From the NCBI RefSeq assembly GCF_032104385.1, contig NZ_DAMCHJ010000005.1:1-64000 (forward strand): a stretch of DNA of 64,000 bases, in the 5' to 3' direction. Position numbers and translations under genes: made by a program. Shown here in pieces: positions 35,347 to 43,723 of this stretch (its first letter is position 1; every line of letters starts with the position of its first letter). The stretch comes from Tissierella sp032104385. GTDB lineage: Bacteria; Bacillota; Clostridia; Tissierellales; Tissierellaceae. The notes under the pieces were generated by a model. It was not told the origin of the DNA and searched no databases. It saw nothing but the letters and a program-made list of their open reading frames with translations.

Positions 35347-35473
35347 TATATATGGGTTGTTGAAAGATTCTTTTTTAAAAGGAATAGGAAAACTCTGCTT
35401 TTTTCAATCTGTAACTTAATAAATTAGCTAAACTAATAAATTCTCAATTCAGCTATTCAACAAGCTATATATA
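35347..35473. repeat. 127-bp region bounded by an 18-bp inverted repeat
   Basis: TATATATGGGTTGTTGAA (35347-35364) and TTCAACAAGCTATATATA (35456-35473) are inverted with 16 of 18 positions matching, 91 bases apart. No reading frame lies inside. Size and terminal repeats suit a miniature transposable element, but a long RNA hairpin is equally possible. The rest of 35287-35550 shows no gene. Confidence 0.4.
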
Positions 35474-35551
35474 ATAAATATAAGGTTTTTCATTAGTTTA
35501 TAATTATATATGATATTTTAAAATAACAACTAATAAGGTTTGAATATAGTA

Positions 35552-35580
35552 TTGACAGTAGTAGTATTGTTCTATATACT
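35552..35580 (+). promoter_or_regulatory. Promoter of the mntP leader
   Basis: TTGACA (35552-35557), 17 bases and TATACT (35575-35580). Start of transcription near 35587 coincides with the 5' end of the riboswitch P1 helix. Confidence 0.8.
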
Positions 35581-35589
35581 TAATTGATG

Positions 35590-35684
35590 AGATAAGGGAG
35601 TAGTTGGCACAATAAAAATTGTGTAATAAAGTCAACATACTGATAAAATTTATCTGGCTTTATTTTAAATAATGAGACTTGTCT
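35590..35684 (+). promoter_or_regulatory. Manganese (yybP-ykoY) riboswitch
   Basis: P1 is AGATAAG (35590-35596) with CTTGTCT (35678-35684). The conserved GGGAGTAG, GTCAACATACTGAT, ATCTGGCTTTAT and GAGACTTG blocks of the yybP-ykoY family are present. It would bind manganese and act as an on switch for the exporter. The aptamer's 3' strand CTTGTCT is shared with the terminator stem. Confidence 0.88.
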
Positions 35685-35716
35685 GCAGGAGAAAACTGCA
35701 GATAAGTCTTTTTTTT
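35675..35716 (+). terminator. Terminator of the manganese riboswitch
   Basis: AGACTTGTCTGCAG and CTGCAGATAAGTCT form a 14-bp stem with one G.U pair, followed by eight or more T's. Forming P1 of the aptamer removes its left arm. Confidence 0.9.
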
Positions 35717-35749
35717 ATTAAAAAGTTAAAGGACAAAGGAGAATGGAAG

Positions 35750-36343
35750 ATGAGTTTATTTGAATTATTTATTATTGCAGTTGGTTTGTCAATGGATGCA
35801 TTTGCAGTATCTATCTGTAAAGGGCTGTCTATGAATAAGATTAGCATTAAAAAGGCTGGAATTGTAGGGCTATATTTTGGAACATTTCAAGCAGGAATGC
35901 CTTTAATAGGATATTTTCTCGGAGTAAGGTTTCATGATAAGATTACATATTTGGATCATTGGATAGCATTCATATTACTTGTATTAATTGGATTAAATAT
36001 GATTCGAGAGTCAAGAAATTGTGAATGTGAAATTGAAGATTGTTCTGGATCTCATAATAGTATAGATTATTCTCTCAAATTCAAAAATATGTCTGTTTTA
36101 GCAATTGCAACAAGTATTGATGCTTTAGCAGTAGGAATCACTTTTGCATTTCTTAATGTAAATATTACTCCAGCAGTTTCGTTTATTGGAATTGTTACCT
36201 TCACATTATCAATGATTGGTGTTAAGATAGGAAATGCATTTGGAAATAAGTGTAAATCAAAAGCTGAACTTGTAGGCGGGTTAATTTTAATATTCATGGG
36301 TTCTAAAATTTTGCTTAGTCATATGGGAATAATAAATTTTTAG
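35750..36343 (+). CDS. mntP: Manganese efflux pump MntP
   Basis: A 197-residue membrane protein with six predicted helices and the MntP motifs VGLSMDAFAVSICKG (near residue 12) and ATSIDALAVGITFAF (near residue 120). These place the conserved Asp residues in the membrane. It exports manganese. The upstream manganese riboswitch supports the substrate directly. An open frame extends back to 35672 across the terminator, but the ATG at 35750 has AAAGGAG at the right distance. Confidence 0.93.
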   Translation: MSLFELFIIAVGLSMDAFAVSICKGLSMNKISIKKAGIVGLYFGTFQAGMPLIGYFLGVRFHDKITYLDHWIAFILLVLIGLNMIRESRNCECEIEDCSGSHNSIDYSLKFKNMSVLAIATSIDALAVGITFAFLNVNITPAVSFIGIVTFTLSMIGVKIGNAFGNKCKSKAELVGGLILIFMGSKILLSHMGIINF

Positions 36344-36356
36344 AAAGTTAGTAATT

Positions 36357-36407
36357 AATTTTGCCAAAACTATGTTATTCATAAAGATAGTTTTGGCAAA
36401 ATTTTAT
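36357..36407. terminator. Bidirectional terminator between mntP and the second chemoreceptor gene
   Basis: A 17-bp perfect stem (aattttgccaaaactat and its complement) with a 13-base loop, flanked by A/T runs. It serves the converging genes on both sides. Confidence 0.85.
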
Positions 36408-36437
36408 TATGGGTAATGGATTTTATATGAAACTATA

Positions 36438-38567
36438 TTAATTTTCTGTTAGTTTTATTTTATTAATTAAACTATATAGACTATCTGCTAGTTCTGATAA
36501 AGAGTCTGTTGAACTAGTTAATTCACTCATTGAAGCCATTTGTTCTTCTGTAGCTGCTGAAACATCATTAATTTCTATAACAACTTCTTTAGTGATTGTT
36601 TCCGTTCTAATCATTGAATTCATAGCATTGTAAAGATTATCTTCAACATTATTTAAGGTTATGGTGCTTTCATTCATTTCCTTAACTACACTATTGAATA
36701 TTGTTGCCATTTCATCAAAAACTATCTTTGTTTCATTTACAGTTGTAATACCTTTATTGATTTCGCAATCACTATATTCCATACTTTGATTTGCATAAGA
36801 AATAATATCTTGATTATTTTTAATTAGTTTATTTATTTCATTAGTAGAAGATTTTGTTTGATCGGCTAGAAGTCGAATTTCTTCAGCTACAACAGCAAAG
36901 CCTCTTCCATACTCACCAGCTCGGGCAGATTCTATTGCTGCATTTAGTGCTAGTAAATTAGTTTTTTCTGCTATTTTTTCTATTATTATTAGTATTCTAT
37001 CCATTTCCTTGGAGCTAATATTGATATCTTTTAGTGAACTCTTTACTTTTTCTGAACTATTATTAATATTTATCATTTGTCCAATTAATCCATCAATGGA
37101 TTCTTTGCCTTTATAGGCATTAGAATGAGCCTTATCATTAAGAAACTTTATATCCTTTATTTGTTCCAATACAAGGTTGAAGCTATTATTTACATTTTTT
37201 ATTTCATTTGATACCCTAAGTATTTCCTTTAATTGAATATTAGCTTTAGAATTTATATTATTTGCTGCTTCAGCAACTGAATTTGATGATGCAAAGGATT
37301 CTTGGGTGATAGCAGCTAATTTAACAGATGAAGAAGATAATGAGTGAGATGAGGTTTGAATTTCAGCAGCGAAAAATTTAATATTGTTTATTACAGATTG
37401 GATTGCTTTAGCCATTATACCAATCTCATCTTTTCTATTCCTCATTTTTTCATCTATGGAAAAACTAAGATCTAATTCAGCCAAGCTTGTAGTTTGATTG
37501 CTAATACTCACTATTCTATTAGATAGATTTTTAGATATAAAATAAGATGATATTATACCAAATATAAGAGCTAATAAACTTATAGAAGGTAAATAAGAGT
37601 TTAATTTATCTAATTCTGATAGAATTTCTTTTTCCGTAATATGAACTAATATTGTCCATCCTTTCGATGGAATTGGAGCATAACCTATATATATTTTCTC
37701 ACCATTTTGCTTGTACCAATCTATTCCAATATTTTTCCCTTTAATTTCCTGTAAGATATTATCTATCCTTTTCTTTGAATCTTCATCAACTTCACCAATG
37801 GAGTCTTTGAAACCTATTTTAGTATTTTCATTTTGTTTAATTATTTCTAGAGTAGGATGAGATATTACATTTATATTTTCATCTATTATATACGCATAAC
37901 CTGTTTTACCAATATGTACATCTTGGGCAATACCATAGAATTCTTTAGCATCTTTATATGCTACTATTACTCCCACTACCTTTCTATCGTGTTTTAAGGG
38001 AGCTGCCATAGCAATATCTACTTGTCCAGATTCTTCTCTATAAAATGGTGCAGAGAAAGATGGAAGTCCTAGGTTAGCTTGTTTAAAGAACCAAAGATTA
38101 CTAATATCTACTGTTTTATTATTATCTAATCTAAGATATCCCTCTGTACTAGCTATACCAATGTTTGATAAATTAAGCCTTTTTTTTTCTGCCTGAAGAT
38201 ACTCTATTTTTTCTTCCCATGAATTATCTATATTACTTAATAGCTCTAAGGAACCTAAAGAATCAATTGAAATTAAATAATTCTTAATTCGTTCATCTAC
38301 TATAAGACCTGAATCATGAGCTTTGTTGAGAAGTAATTCTTTTGATGTGTTTATTAGAGAATTTTTTGCAATTATATAGGCTGTTAAGCTAATTGTTCCA
38401 GATAGTAATATAATAATCAATATAACTGTAATTAATAATGAAGTACCTATTTTTCTAAATTTAAATAATTTGTTAAAACAAGAACCTATGTTTTCAAATT
38501 TAGATAATTTATTAAAATTATTAACTAAATTTTTAAGTTTAGACCTTAATAGATTAAGAACTTTCAA
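36438..38567 (-). CDS. Methyl-accepting chemotaxis protein with Cache_1 sensor
   Basis: A 709-residue receptor with a basic cytoplasmic N-tail and a first membrane segment at about 45-67. An extracellular dCache domain (about 75-325) contains KQANLGLPSFSAPFYREESG and AMAAPLKHDRKVVGVIVAY. A second membrane segment (about 333-352) is followed by HAMP and the signalling domain with KTNLLALNAAIESARAGEYG and FAVVAEEIRLLADQ. The TTG at 38567, nine bases from GGAGATG, is the likely start. The sensor resembles amino-acid-sensing Cache domains. Confidence 0.9.
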   Translation of the reverse strand: MKVLNLLRSKLKNLVNNFNKLSKFENIGSCFNKLFKFRKIGTSLLITVILIIILLSGTISLTAYIIAKNSLINTSKELLLNKAHDSGLIVDERIKNYLISIDSLGSLELLSNIDNSWEEKIEYLQAEKKRLNLSNIGIASTEGYLRLDNNKTVDISNLWFFKQANLGLPSFSAPFYREESGQVDIAMAAPLKHDRKVVGVIVAYKDAKEFYGIAQDVHIGKTGYAYIIDENINVISHPTLEIIKQNENTKIGFKDSIGEVDEDSKKRIDNILQEIKGKNIGIDWYKQNGEKIYIGYAPIPSKGWTILVHITEKEILSELDKLNSYLPSISLLALIFGIISSYFISKNLSNRIVSISNQTTSLAELDLSFSIDEKMRNRKDEIGIMAKAIQSVINNIKFFAAEIQTSSHSLSSSSVKLAAITQESFASSNSVAEAANNINSKANIQLKEILRVSNEIKNVNNSFNLVLEQIKDIKFLNDKAHSNAYKGKESIDGLIGQMININNSSEKVKSSLKDINISSKEMDRILIIIEKIAEKTNLLALNAAIESARAGEYGRGFAVVAEEIRLLADQTKSSTNEINKLIKNNQDIISYANQSMEYSDCEINKGITTVNETKIVFDEMATIFNSVVKEMNESTITLNNVEDNLYNAMNSMIRTETITKEVVIEINDVSAATEEQMASMSELTSSTDSLSELADSLYSLINKIKLTEN

Positions 38568-38619
38568 CTATATCATCTCCTTAGAATGACTTTATTAACA
38601 ATTATTTCTTAGGTTAATC

Positions 38620-38637
38620 TTAACATTTCAATGTTAA
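38620..38637. promoter_or_regulatory. Palindrome upstream of the second chemoreceptor
   Basis: TTAACATTTCAATGTTAA has 8-bp arms and a 2-base centre, about 50 bases before the start codon, and could be a repressor site. A third TGTTAA half-site lies at about 38643. Confidence 0.35.
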
Positions 38638-38690
38638 AACTATGTTAAAAAATACCAAGCTAATATTAAGTATAGGTAAATTTTAGAAAT

Positions 38691-38728
38691 ATAAAAACTG
38701 CCAATCTAATTAGATTGACAGTTTTTAA
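38691..38728 (-). terminator. Terminator after the CofE-like gene
   Basis: An AAAAACTG-C-CAATCT / AGATTG-A-CAGTTTTT stem with an AATT loop and one mismatch. It follows the minus-strand stop at 38730. Confidence 0.8.
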
Positions 38729-38729
38729 T

Positions 38730-39920
38730 TTATTTTATATAATTATCAAAATATCCTTGAATATAAATTATAGGGGTTCCTTTATCTCCACTACCAGAAG
38801 TTAAATCTGATAAGGATCCAATTAGATCAGTAAGTCTTCTGGGAGTAGTTCCTTGGGATGCCATGTTTCCAACAAGCTCTGATTCTTTATTCTCAATATA
38901 TTTAGAGATAGCTTTCTTTAACTCCTCACCTCTTAAGTCAGCAAAATCGTTATCAGCCAGATACTTTAGTTTTACTTCAGAAGGAGTTCCTTCTAATCCT
39001 GATGTATATGCAGGAGAAACTACAGGATCAGCTAATTCCCAAATCTTGCCCACTGGATCTTTAAAAGCACCATCTCCATATATCATGACCTCAACTATTT
39101 TACCTGTTTTTTCTTTAATTGATTCTTGTATTTTATCCACAATAGGTTGACAATCTCTAGGAAATAATTTTATTTTATCTTCTGTTGATTTATTTGAACC
39201 AAGCAAACCATATTTTTCATTATATCCACTACCATCTGTTGAATAACTAAGAATATCATCAAGACCATAGATATTTTTTCCGCCATTTTCTTTTAACAAT
39301 CTTTTAGTTCTAAATCTAGTATGAATATCACAAGCAATTACATTTTTTGTATAATTTAAAATAGTCTTTGGATCATTAGAAAATATTATTTCACAATCAA
39401 TACCATATTCAGATATTAGGGATTTATAATATTCAATATAATCTACACCAGTAAAGGGATGTAAAGTATATCCAAAGTATTCCCTGAATTCTTTTTCATT
39501 CAATACATCTGTCCAAGGATTTACTCCCTTTACATCAAGTATATCCATATCTACTAAATGATTACCCACTTCGTCAGAAGGATAACTTAACATAAGAACT
39601 ATTTTTTTTGCACCTTTAGCAATACCTCTTAGTATAATGGCAAAACGGTTACGGCTTAGAATAGGAAATACTAGACCTATGGTTTCATCACCAAACTTTT
39701 CCCTTATGTCATTTGCAATAGCATCAACGCTGGCATAATTTCCTTGAGCACGTGCAACTATAGATTCCGTTAGCGTAACAATATCTTTGTCCTGAATTTT
39801 AAAACCTTCTATCTCTGAAGCTTTCATTACACAATTAACCACTATATCTGCGATATCATCCCCTTCTTTAATAATAGGGGCTCTTAGACCTCTAACTACA
39901 GTACCTACTATTCTTTCCAT
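38730..39920 (-). CDS. CofE-like F420-0:glutamate ligase family protein
   Basis: A 396-residue member of the coenzyme F420-0:gamma-glutamyl ligase family. It begins RIVGTVVRGLRAPIIKEGDDI, followed by DIVTLTESIVARAQGNYAS, FPILSRNRFAIILRGIA, EVMIYGDGAFKDPVGKIWELADPVVSP and a C-terminal QGTTPRRLTDLIGSLSDL. F420 itself is not known from these Firmicutes and no cofC/cofD/fbiC-like gene is in the window. The real substrate is therefore probably a different lactyl, folate or peptide carboxylate. It is divergent from a LysR regulator. Confidence 0.78.
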   Translation of the reverse strand: MERIVGTVVRGLRAPIIKEGDDIADIVVNCVMKASEIEGFKIQDKDIVTLTESIVARAQGNYASVDAIANDIREKFGDETIGLVFPILSRNRFAIILRGIAKGAKKIVLMLSYPSDEVGNHLVDMDILDVKGVNPWTDVLNEKEFREYFGYTLHPFTGVDYIEYYKSLISEYGIDCEIIFSNDPKTILNYTKNVIACDIHTRFRTKRLLKENGGKNIYGLDDILSYSTDGSGYNEKYGLLGSNKSTEDKIKLFPRDCQPIVDKIQESIKEKTGKIVEVMIYGDGAFKDPVGKIWELADPVVSPAYTSGLEGTPSEVKLKYLADNDFADLRGEELKKAISKYIENKESELVGNMASQGTTPRRLTDLIGSLSDLTSGSGDKGTPIIYIQGYFDNYIK

Positions 39921-39997
39921 TTATATCGCTCCTTTTAATATCCTATTTGATATCTTACACATTTAATATATAATATATTATGGTATAAGTAAAATAA

Positions 39998-40017
39998 ATA
40001 TCTAGTATAATAGATAT
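39998..40017. promoter_or_regulatory. Candidate LysR-type operator
   Basis: ATATCTA (39998-40004) and TAGATAT (40011-40017) are inverted around six bases in the divergent cofE-like/lysR region, close to the LysR start. It fits an autoregulatory T-N11-A-type site. Confidence 0.45.
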
Positions 40018-40030
40018 AAGGAGTGATTAT

Positions 40031-40915
40031 ATGTCTATTAGGTTGGAACTTTATAGAATATTTGATAAGGTGGCAAAATGTAAGAGCTTTTCAAAGGCTG
40101 CTAATGAACTATATATGACACAGCCTGCCATAAGTCAAGCCATAATGCAATTGGAAGATGAACTGAAAATTAGACTTTTTACTAGGACACCTAGGGGAGT
40201 AATACTTACTAATGAAGGGAAGATACTATTTGAATATACTAATTCTGCAATTAGTTTATTAGACAATGGTGAAAAGAAAATAAGACAATCTAGAGATTTA
40301 AAGCAAGGGGAATTGAAAATAGGAGTTAGCGATACAATTTCTAGATATTACTTATTACCTTATGTAGAAAAATTTCATAAAGCTTATCCAAATATTAAGT
40401 TAAAAATAATTAATCAAACTACAGATGAACTTTGTAAATTAATAAAATCAGGGGAAATTGATATTGGAATATGTAACTTACCAATAAAAGATAATTCCTT
40501 AGATATAAAAAGATGTAAGGATATACAAGATATTTTTGTATTTGGTGAAAGATATAAAGATATGGTTACAAATTCCATTACCTATGAAGAACTGTTAGGA
40601 TATCCCTTAATATTTTTAGATAATAGGTCTAAGACTCGACAATATGTAGAAGGATATTTATTTTCTAAAGGTATAAAAATAAATCCAGAAATTGAATTAG
40701 GCTCACATGATTTATTATTGGAATTTGCAAAAGTAGGATTAGGATTAGCCTGTGTAGTTAGAGAGTTTTCGGAAAATTATTTGTTAGAAGGAAGTCTGTA
40801 TGAGTTAAATCTTGTTGAGGATATTCCCAAGAGAGGTATTGGGATTTGCTCATTAAAGGGAGTTTCATTATCTCCTTCATCTGAAAAATTTATAGAATAT
40901 CTTGATATAAAATAA
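40031..40915 (+). CDS. LysR family transcriptional regulator
   Basis: A 294-residue regulator. The N-terminal helix-turn-helix (AANELYMTQPAISQAIMQLE, about residues 22-41) is followed by a LysR substrate-binding domain (about 92-290, with LKIGVSDTISRYYLLPYVEKF and SGEIDIGICNLP). Its gene is divergent from the CofE-like gene, 110 bases away, the arrangement of a LysR regulator and its target. The effector is not apparent. The start follows AAGGAGTG. Confidence 0.9.
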   Translation: MSIRLELYRIFDKVAKCKSFSKAANELYMTQPAISQAIMQLEDELKIRLFTRTPRGVILTNEGKILFEYTNSAISLLDNGEKKIRQSRDLKQGELKIGVSDTISRYYLLPYVEKFHKAYPNIKLKIINQTTDELCKLIKSGEIDIGICNLPIKDNSLDIKRCKDIQDIFVFGERYKDMVTNSITYEELLGYPLIFLDNRSKTRQYVEGYLFSKGIKINPEIELGSHDLLLEFAKVGLGLACVVREFSENYLLEGSLYELNLVEDIPKRGIGICSLKGVSLSPSSEKFIEYLDIK

Positions 40916-40943
40916 AGTTAGATAAAAATCTAACTTTATTTTA
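40910..40943. terminator. Bidirectional terminator between lysR and the ATP-grasp gene
   Basis: A perfect 14-bp stem (aaataaagttagat and its complement) with an AAAA loop overlaps the stop codons of both converging genes. Confidence 0.85.
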
Positions 40944-42263
40944 TGGTTTTACTAAAATATTTGGCAGAGTATAATAGTCTGTTATTCCTGATATTATATT
41001 GTTTTTTCCTATTCTAGTATATATTCCTGCAAATTTTTCTTTATACATAAATAATCCGACTATAGACTTAAAGTCTTCTACCTTTAGACTTTCATTTTCA
41101 AAGACTATATGCTCTCTAGTAAATGGTTCAAAGAATTCTTGATAAAGGTAATCTTTTTCCCAGGATTCATCTAATCTTTTTTTCCATTCATCTTGGGTTA
41201 AATCTCTACCAGCATATACTCCCCTTGAAGCATTTAAATCTAAAGGTTTCATAATATACTTATCTTTATTATTTAAAACCTTATTATATACTTCTTTATC
41301 TCCTTTAAAGAGTCCAGTTACTGGGATATGTTTCTTTATAAATTCTCTTTCATCTTCTGATAAAAACTCTAGAGTATCCTCATCGTGTAAAATCTTAAAT
41401 ATTATCTTATTGTGGATTATTTGAGATCTAATAGAGCCTATTGAGCAAAATGCTTTGTTTCTATATGCTTCAATAAAATCTGGTATTTCATTGGCTTTTT
41501 CTATTAATTCAAAGGTAACAATTCTTCTATATACTAAATCTATTCTATAATCTTTAAAATATAGATGTTCATCTTTGTATTTTAAATCCCTAGGATCAGC
41601 TATTATGGCATTATATCCTTTCCTAATAAAAGCATCTTTAAATACTTCAAATTCTTTAGATGTACCAGATTCTGTAAAATCAACTATTGCTACATTGGGC
41701 TTTTCTATTTTACTATTCCATTTTCTAAATATACTAATACTATCTTCAACCCATTTATCTATTAATTCAAATAAAGATAATTTATATTTTTTTCCAAAGT
41801 CCTTTAGTCCCTTTGTTTCTAAGAGGATATTTCCTATGGTATTATCTTCATTCATAGCTGAAGAGCCATCTGTATTTAATTCACAGAACTTGAAATTATC
41901 TAAATCTTTGTAGAAAATATCAAATCTGCCTATAGGAACATTAATATCATATCCATTATCTATAAGTATAAGTTCTTCTAGAAGGGGACTATATTCAAAT
42001 TTTTTTCTGAACTCCTTTGAGTCGAGATATTTTTGTGTTACCTTATTTGTTATGGATATTAAGATGTCACCAATTTTATTAAAGTTTTCTACATCTTTTT
42101 CCGTATAAAACATTGGGTGGTAGAGAAAAGGTACTGGTTTACCCTTGTATATTGCAGTGGAGTTCTTTACTTTTTCCATGGCTGTTTTATAATCTATAAT
42201 ATAACTTTCTGGATTAGATTTAATTAAGTCTATATATTCCTCATTTATGTCCTTATAATTCAT
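40941..42263 (-). CDS. Circularly permuted ATP-grasp ligase, glutathionylspermidine synthase-like
   Basis: 440 residues. Central motifs GRFDIFYKDLDNFKFCELNT and DGSSAMNEDN (about 117-145) resemble the substrate/metal region of the glutathionylspermidine synthase and circularly permuted ATP-grasp group. KYIMKPLDLNASRGVYAGRD (about 335-355) looks like an ATP-grasp lysine/glycine loop, and YLYQEFFEP follows. The gene overlaps the upstream GCS2-type ligase by four bases (ATGA), so the two enzymes likely act in sequence. I infer addition of an amine or amino acid to a gamma-glutamyl thiol. Glycine (giving glutathione) is one option and a novel product is another. Confidence 0.65.
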   Translation of the reverse strand: MNYKDINEEYIDLIKSNPESYIIDYKTAMEKVKNSTAIYKGKPVPFLYHPMFYTEKDVENFNKIGDILISITNKVTQKYLDSKEFRKKFEYSPLLEELILIDNGYDINVPIGRFDIFYKDLDNFKFCELNTDGSSAMNEDNTIGNILLETKGLKDFGKKYKLSLFELIDKWVEDSISIFRKWNSKIEKPNVAIVDFTESGTSKEFEVFKDAFIRKGYNAIIADPRDLKYKDEHLYFKDYRIDLVYRRIVTFELIEKANEIPDFIEAYRNKAFCSIGSIRSQIIHNKIIFKILHDEDTLEFLSEDEREFIKKHIPVTGLFKGDKEVYNKVLNNKDKYIMKPLDLNASRGVYAGRDLTQDEWKKRLDESWEKDYLYQEFFEPFTREHIVFENESLKVEDFKSIVGLFMYKEKFAGIYTRIGKNNIISGITDYYTLPNILVKP

Positions 42264-43564
42264 TTTCTCACCTCAAATATATTATTCAATAAGCACCAAC
42301 TCAAAGATTTCTTTTTACCATCTTTAAGTTTCTCCTTAGTAATCTCATAAGGATTTTTATTATCATTTATCATCTTCTCAAGAGGTAGAATATATTTAAT
42401 TTCGTCTGGATTTAACCCTTCTTTTCCCAATTTTACTAACCATTTACCTGTTTCAAGAACAGTTTTATCTTTAAATTTGCCTTCTAATCCATTTTTTATA
42501 ATATCTTCCTTAGATTTTTTTATATCTTCTATGGTTATATCTTTAATATATTCATATGCTTTATCTAGGCTTTTCTCATTGTAGAAGATACCCTTTAATA
42601 AGGCTACTGCTGAAAAATTTAAAGGATATGGGATTGAATCCATCATTCGTATTTCAATATATTTTTTAGTTCTTACATCTGGGAAAAACATGGTTAGCAG
42701 ATGTTCTAATTCATTTTCATGGTAGTCATTAGGATTGAACAACTCCTTTACCTTTTTTTCTCCTGTTGGAATTACTTCTTTGTCTTTAAATATAAAGATT
42801 GGTGGTCTGTTTAAAATATATTCTGCATATTTTTCATAGCTAAAATCATCTTCCAGTGCATTATCTACTATTCCTGACCTATCATCATCACAGTTATTCC
42901 ATATATAAGCTCTTAAACCATGTTTATTCCATATATCTCCTTCAAAATATAATGTATTATCAAATAATGCATATAATACTGGAGACAGTCCATTAGCTAC
43001 TTTAAACTTTTTCTTATAATCTTCTTCATCTTTAAAATCTAGAGATATTTGTAGTGCAGCTGTGCCTTTCATCATATTATGAGCATGGCTGCCCTTAGTT
43101 TTAAAATAGTTGAACATAAAATCATATCTTTTTTTAGGCAATAGTTTTATATCCTCTATTTTGGTTTCAGGATGATAACCTGTAGTGATTAATCCTTGAT
43201 TTTTCTTATTAAGGATTGGAATTATTTCTTCCATAAATTCTATATATTCTTTTTCAATATTTAATATATCTTTTTGAGCATCTATACTAAGTTCCAATTG
43301 ACTTCCTGGTTCTAGGGTTATAATTTTATTTCCTTTATTTAATCCTAATATATATTCTCCTTCATAAACACCTTTCCAACCATTCTTCTCTAATTTTTTT
43401 AGGGTTTCAGCTACCCCATTTTTACCATAATAGGAGATGGTTTTTAAGGTATCCTTATCTATTACATAATGTTCAAATTCAATTCCGATTTTAAAATCTT
43501 CTGCTTTTTTTTCACTATTTTTAAAATACTTTACGATTTCTTTTACTTGTTTATTGTAATCCAT
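42260..43564 (-). CDS. Glutamate--cysteine ligase, GCS2 family
   Basis: A 434-residue ATP-dependent carboxylate-amine ligase of the plant-like GCS2/EgtA class. It has FKIGIEFEHYVID near residue 23, ITLEPGSQLELSI near 95 (metal-binding Glu), TGYHPETKIEDI, KRYDFMFNYF, MMKGTAALQISLDF and IEIRMMDSIPYPLNFSAVALLKG. It should join glutamate, through its gamma-carboxyl, to cysteine or a similar amine. It is the first gene of a two-gene operon and overlaps the ATP-grasp gene. The start ATG follows GGGAGAG. Confidence 0.82.
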   Translation of the reverse strand: MDYNKQVKEIVKYFKNSEKKAEDFKIGIEFEHYVIDKDTLKTISYYGKNGVAETLKKLEKNGWKGVYEGEYILGLNKGNKIITLEPGSQLELSIDAQKDILNIEKEYIEFMEEIIPILNKKNQGLITTGYHPETKIEDIKLLPKKRYDFMFNYFKTKGSHAHNMMKGTAALQISLDFKDEEDYKKKFKVANGLSPVLYALFDNTLYFEGDIWNKHGLRAYIWNNCDDDRSGIVDNALEDDFSYEKYAEYILNRPPIFIFKDKEVIPTGEKKVKELFNPNDYHENELEHLLTMFFPDVRTKKYIEIRMMDSIPYPLNFSAVALLKGIFYNEKSLDKAYEYIKDITIEDIKKSKEDIIKNGLEGKFKDKTVLETGKWLVKLGKEGLNPDEIKYILPLEKMINDNKNPYEITKEKLKDGKKKSLSWCLLNNIFEVRK

Positions 43565-43723
43565 CTATATTTCTCTCCCTTAGGTATTATGTATTTCCTG
43601 GTTCTAGATATAGTTACCCATAAATTATAATTTTAATAATATTATACTAATTTAACTATAATATTATAATATATGTATTAAAGTGATATAATTTTATATT
43701 ATAATTTATTGTGGAGGTGTAAT

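Noticed and set aside
35672..35749. N-terminal extension of MntP
   Set aside because: The frame runs through the riboswitch terminator. The ATG at 35750 has a proper ribosome site and begins the conserved domain.
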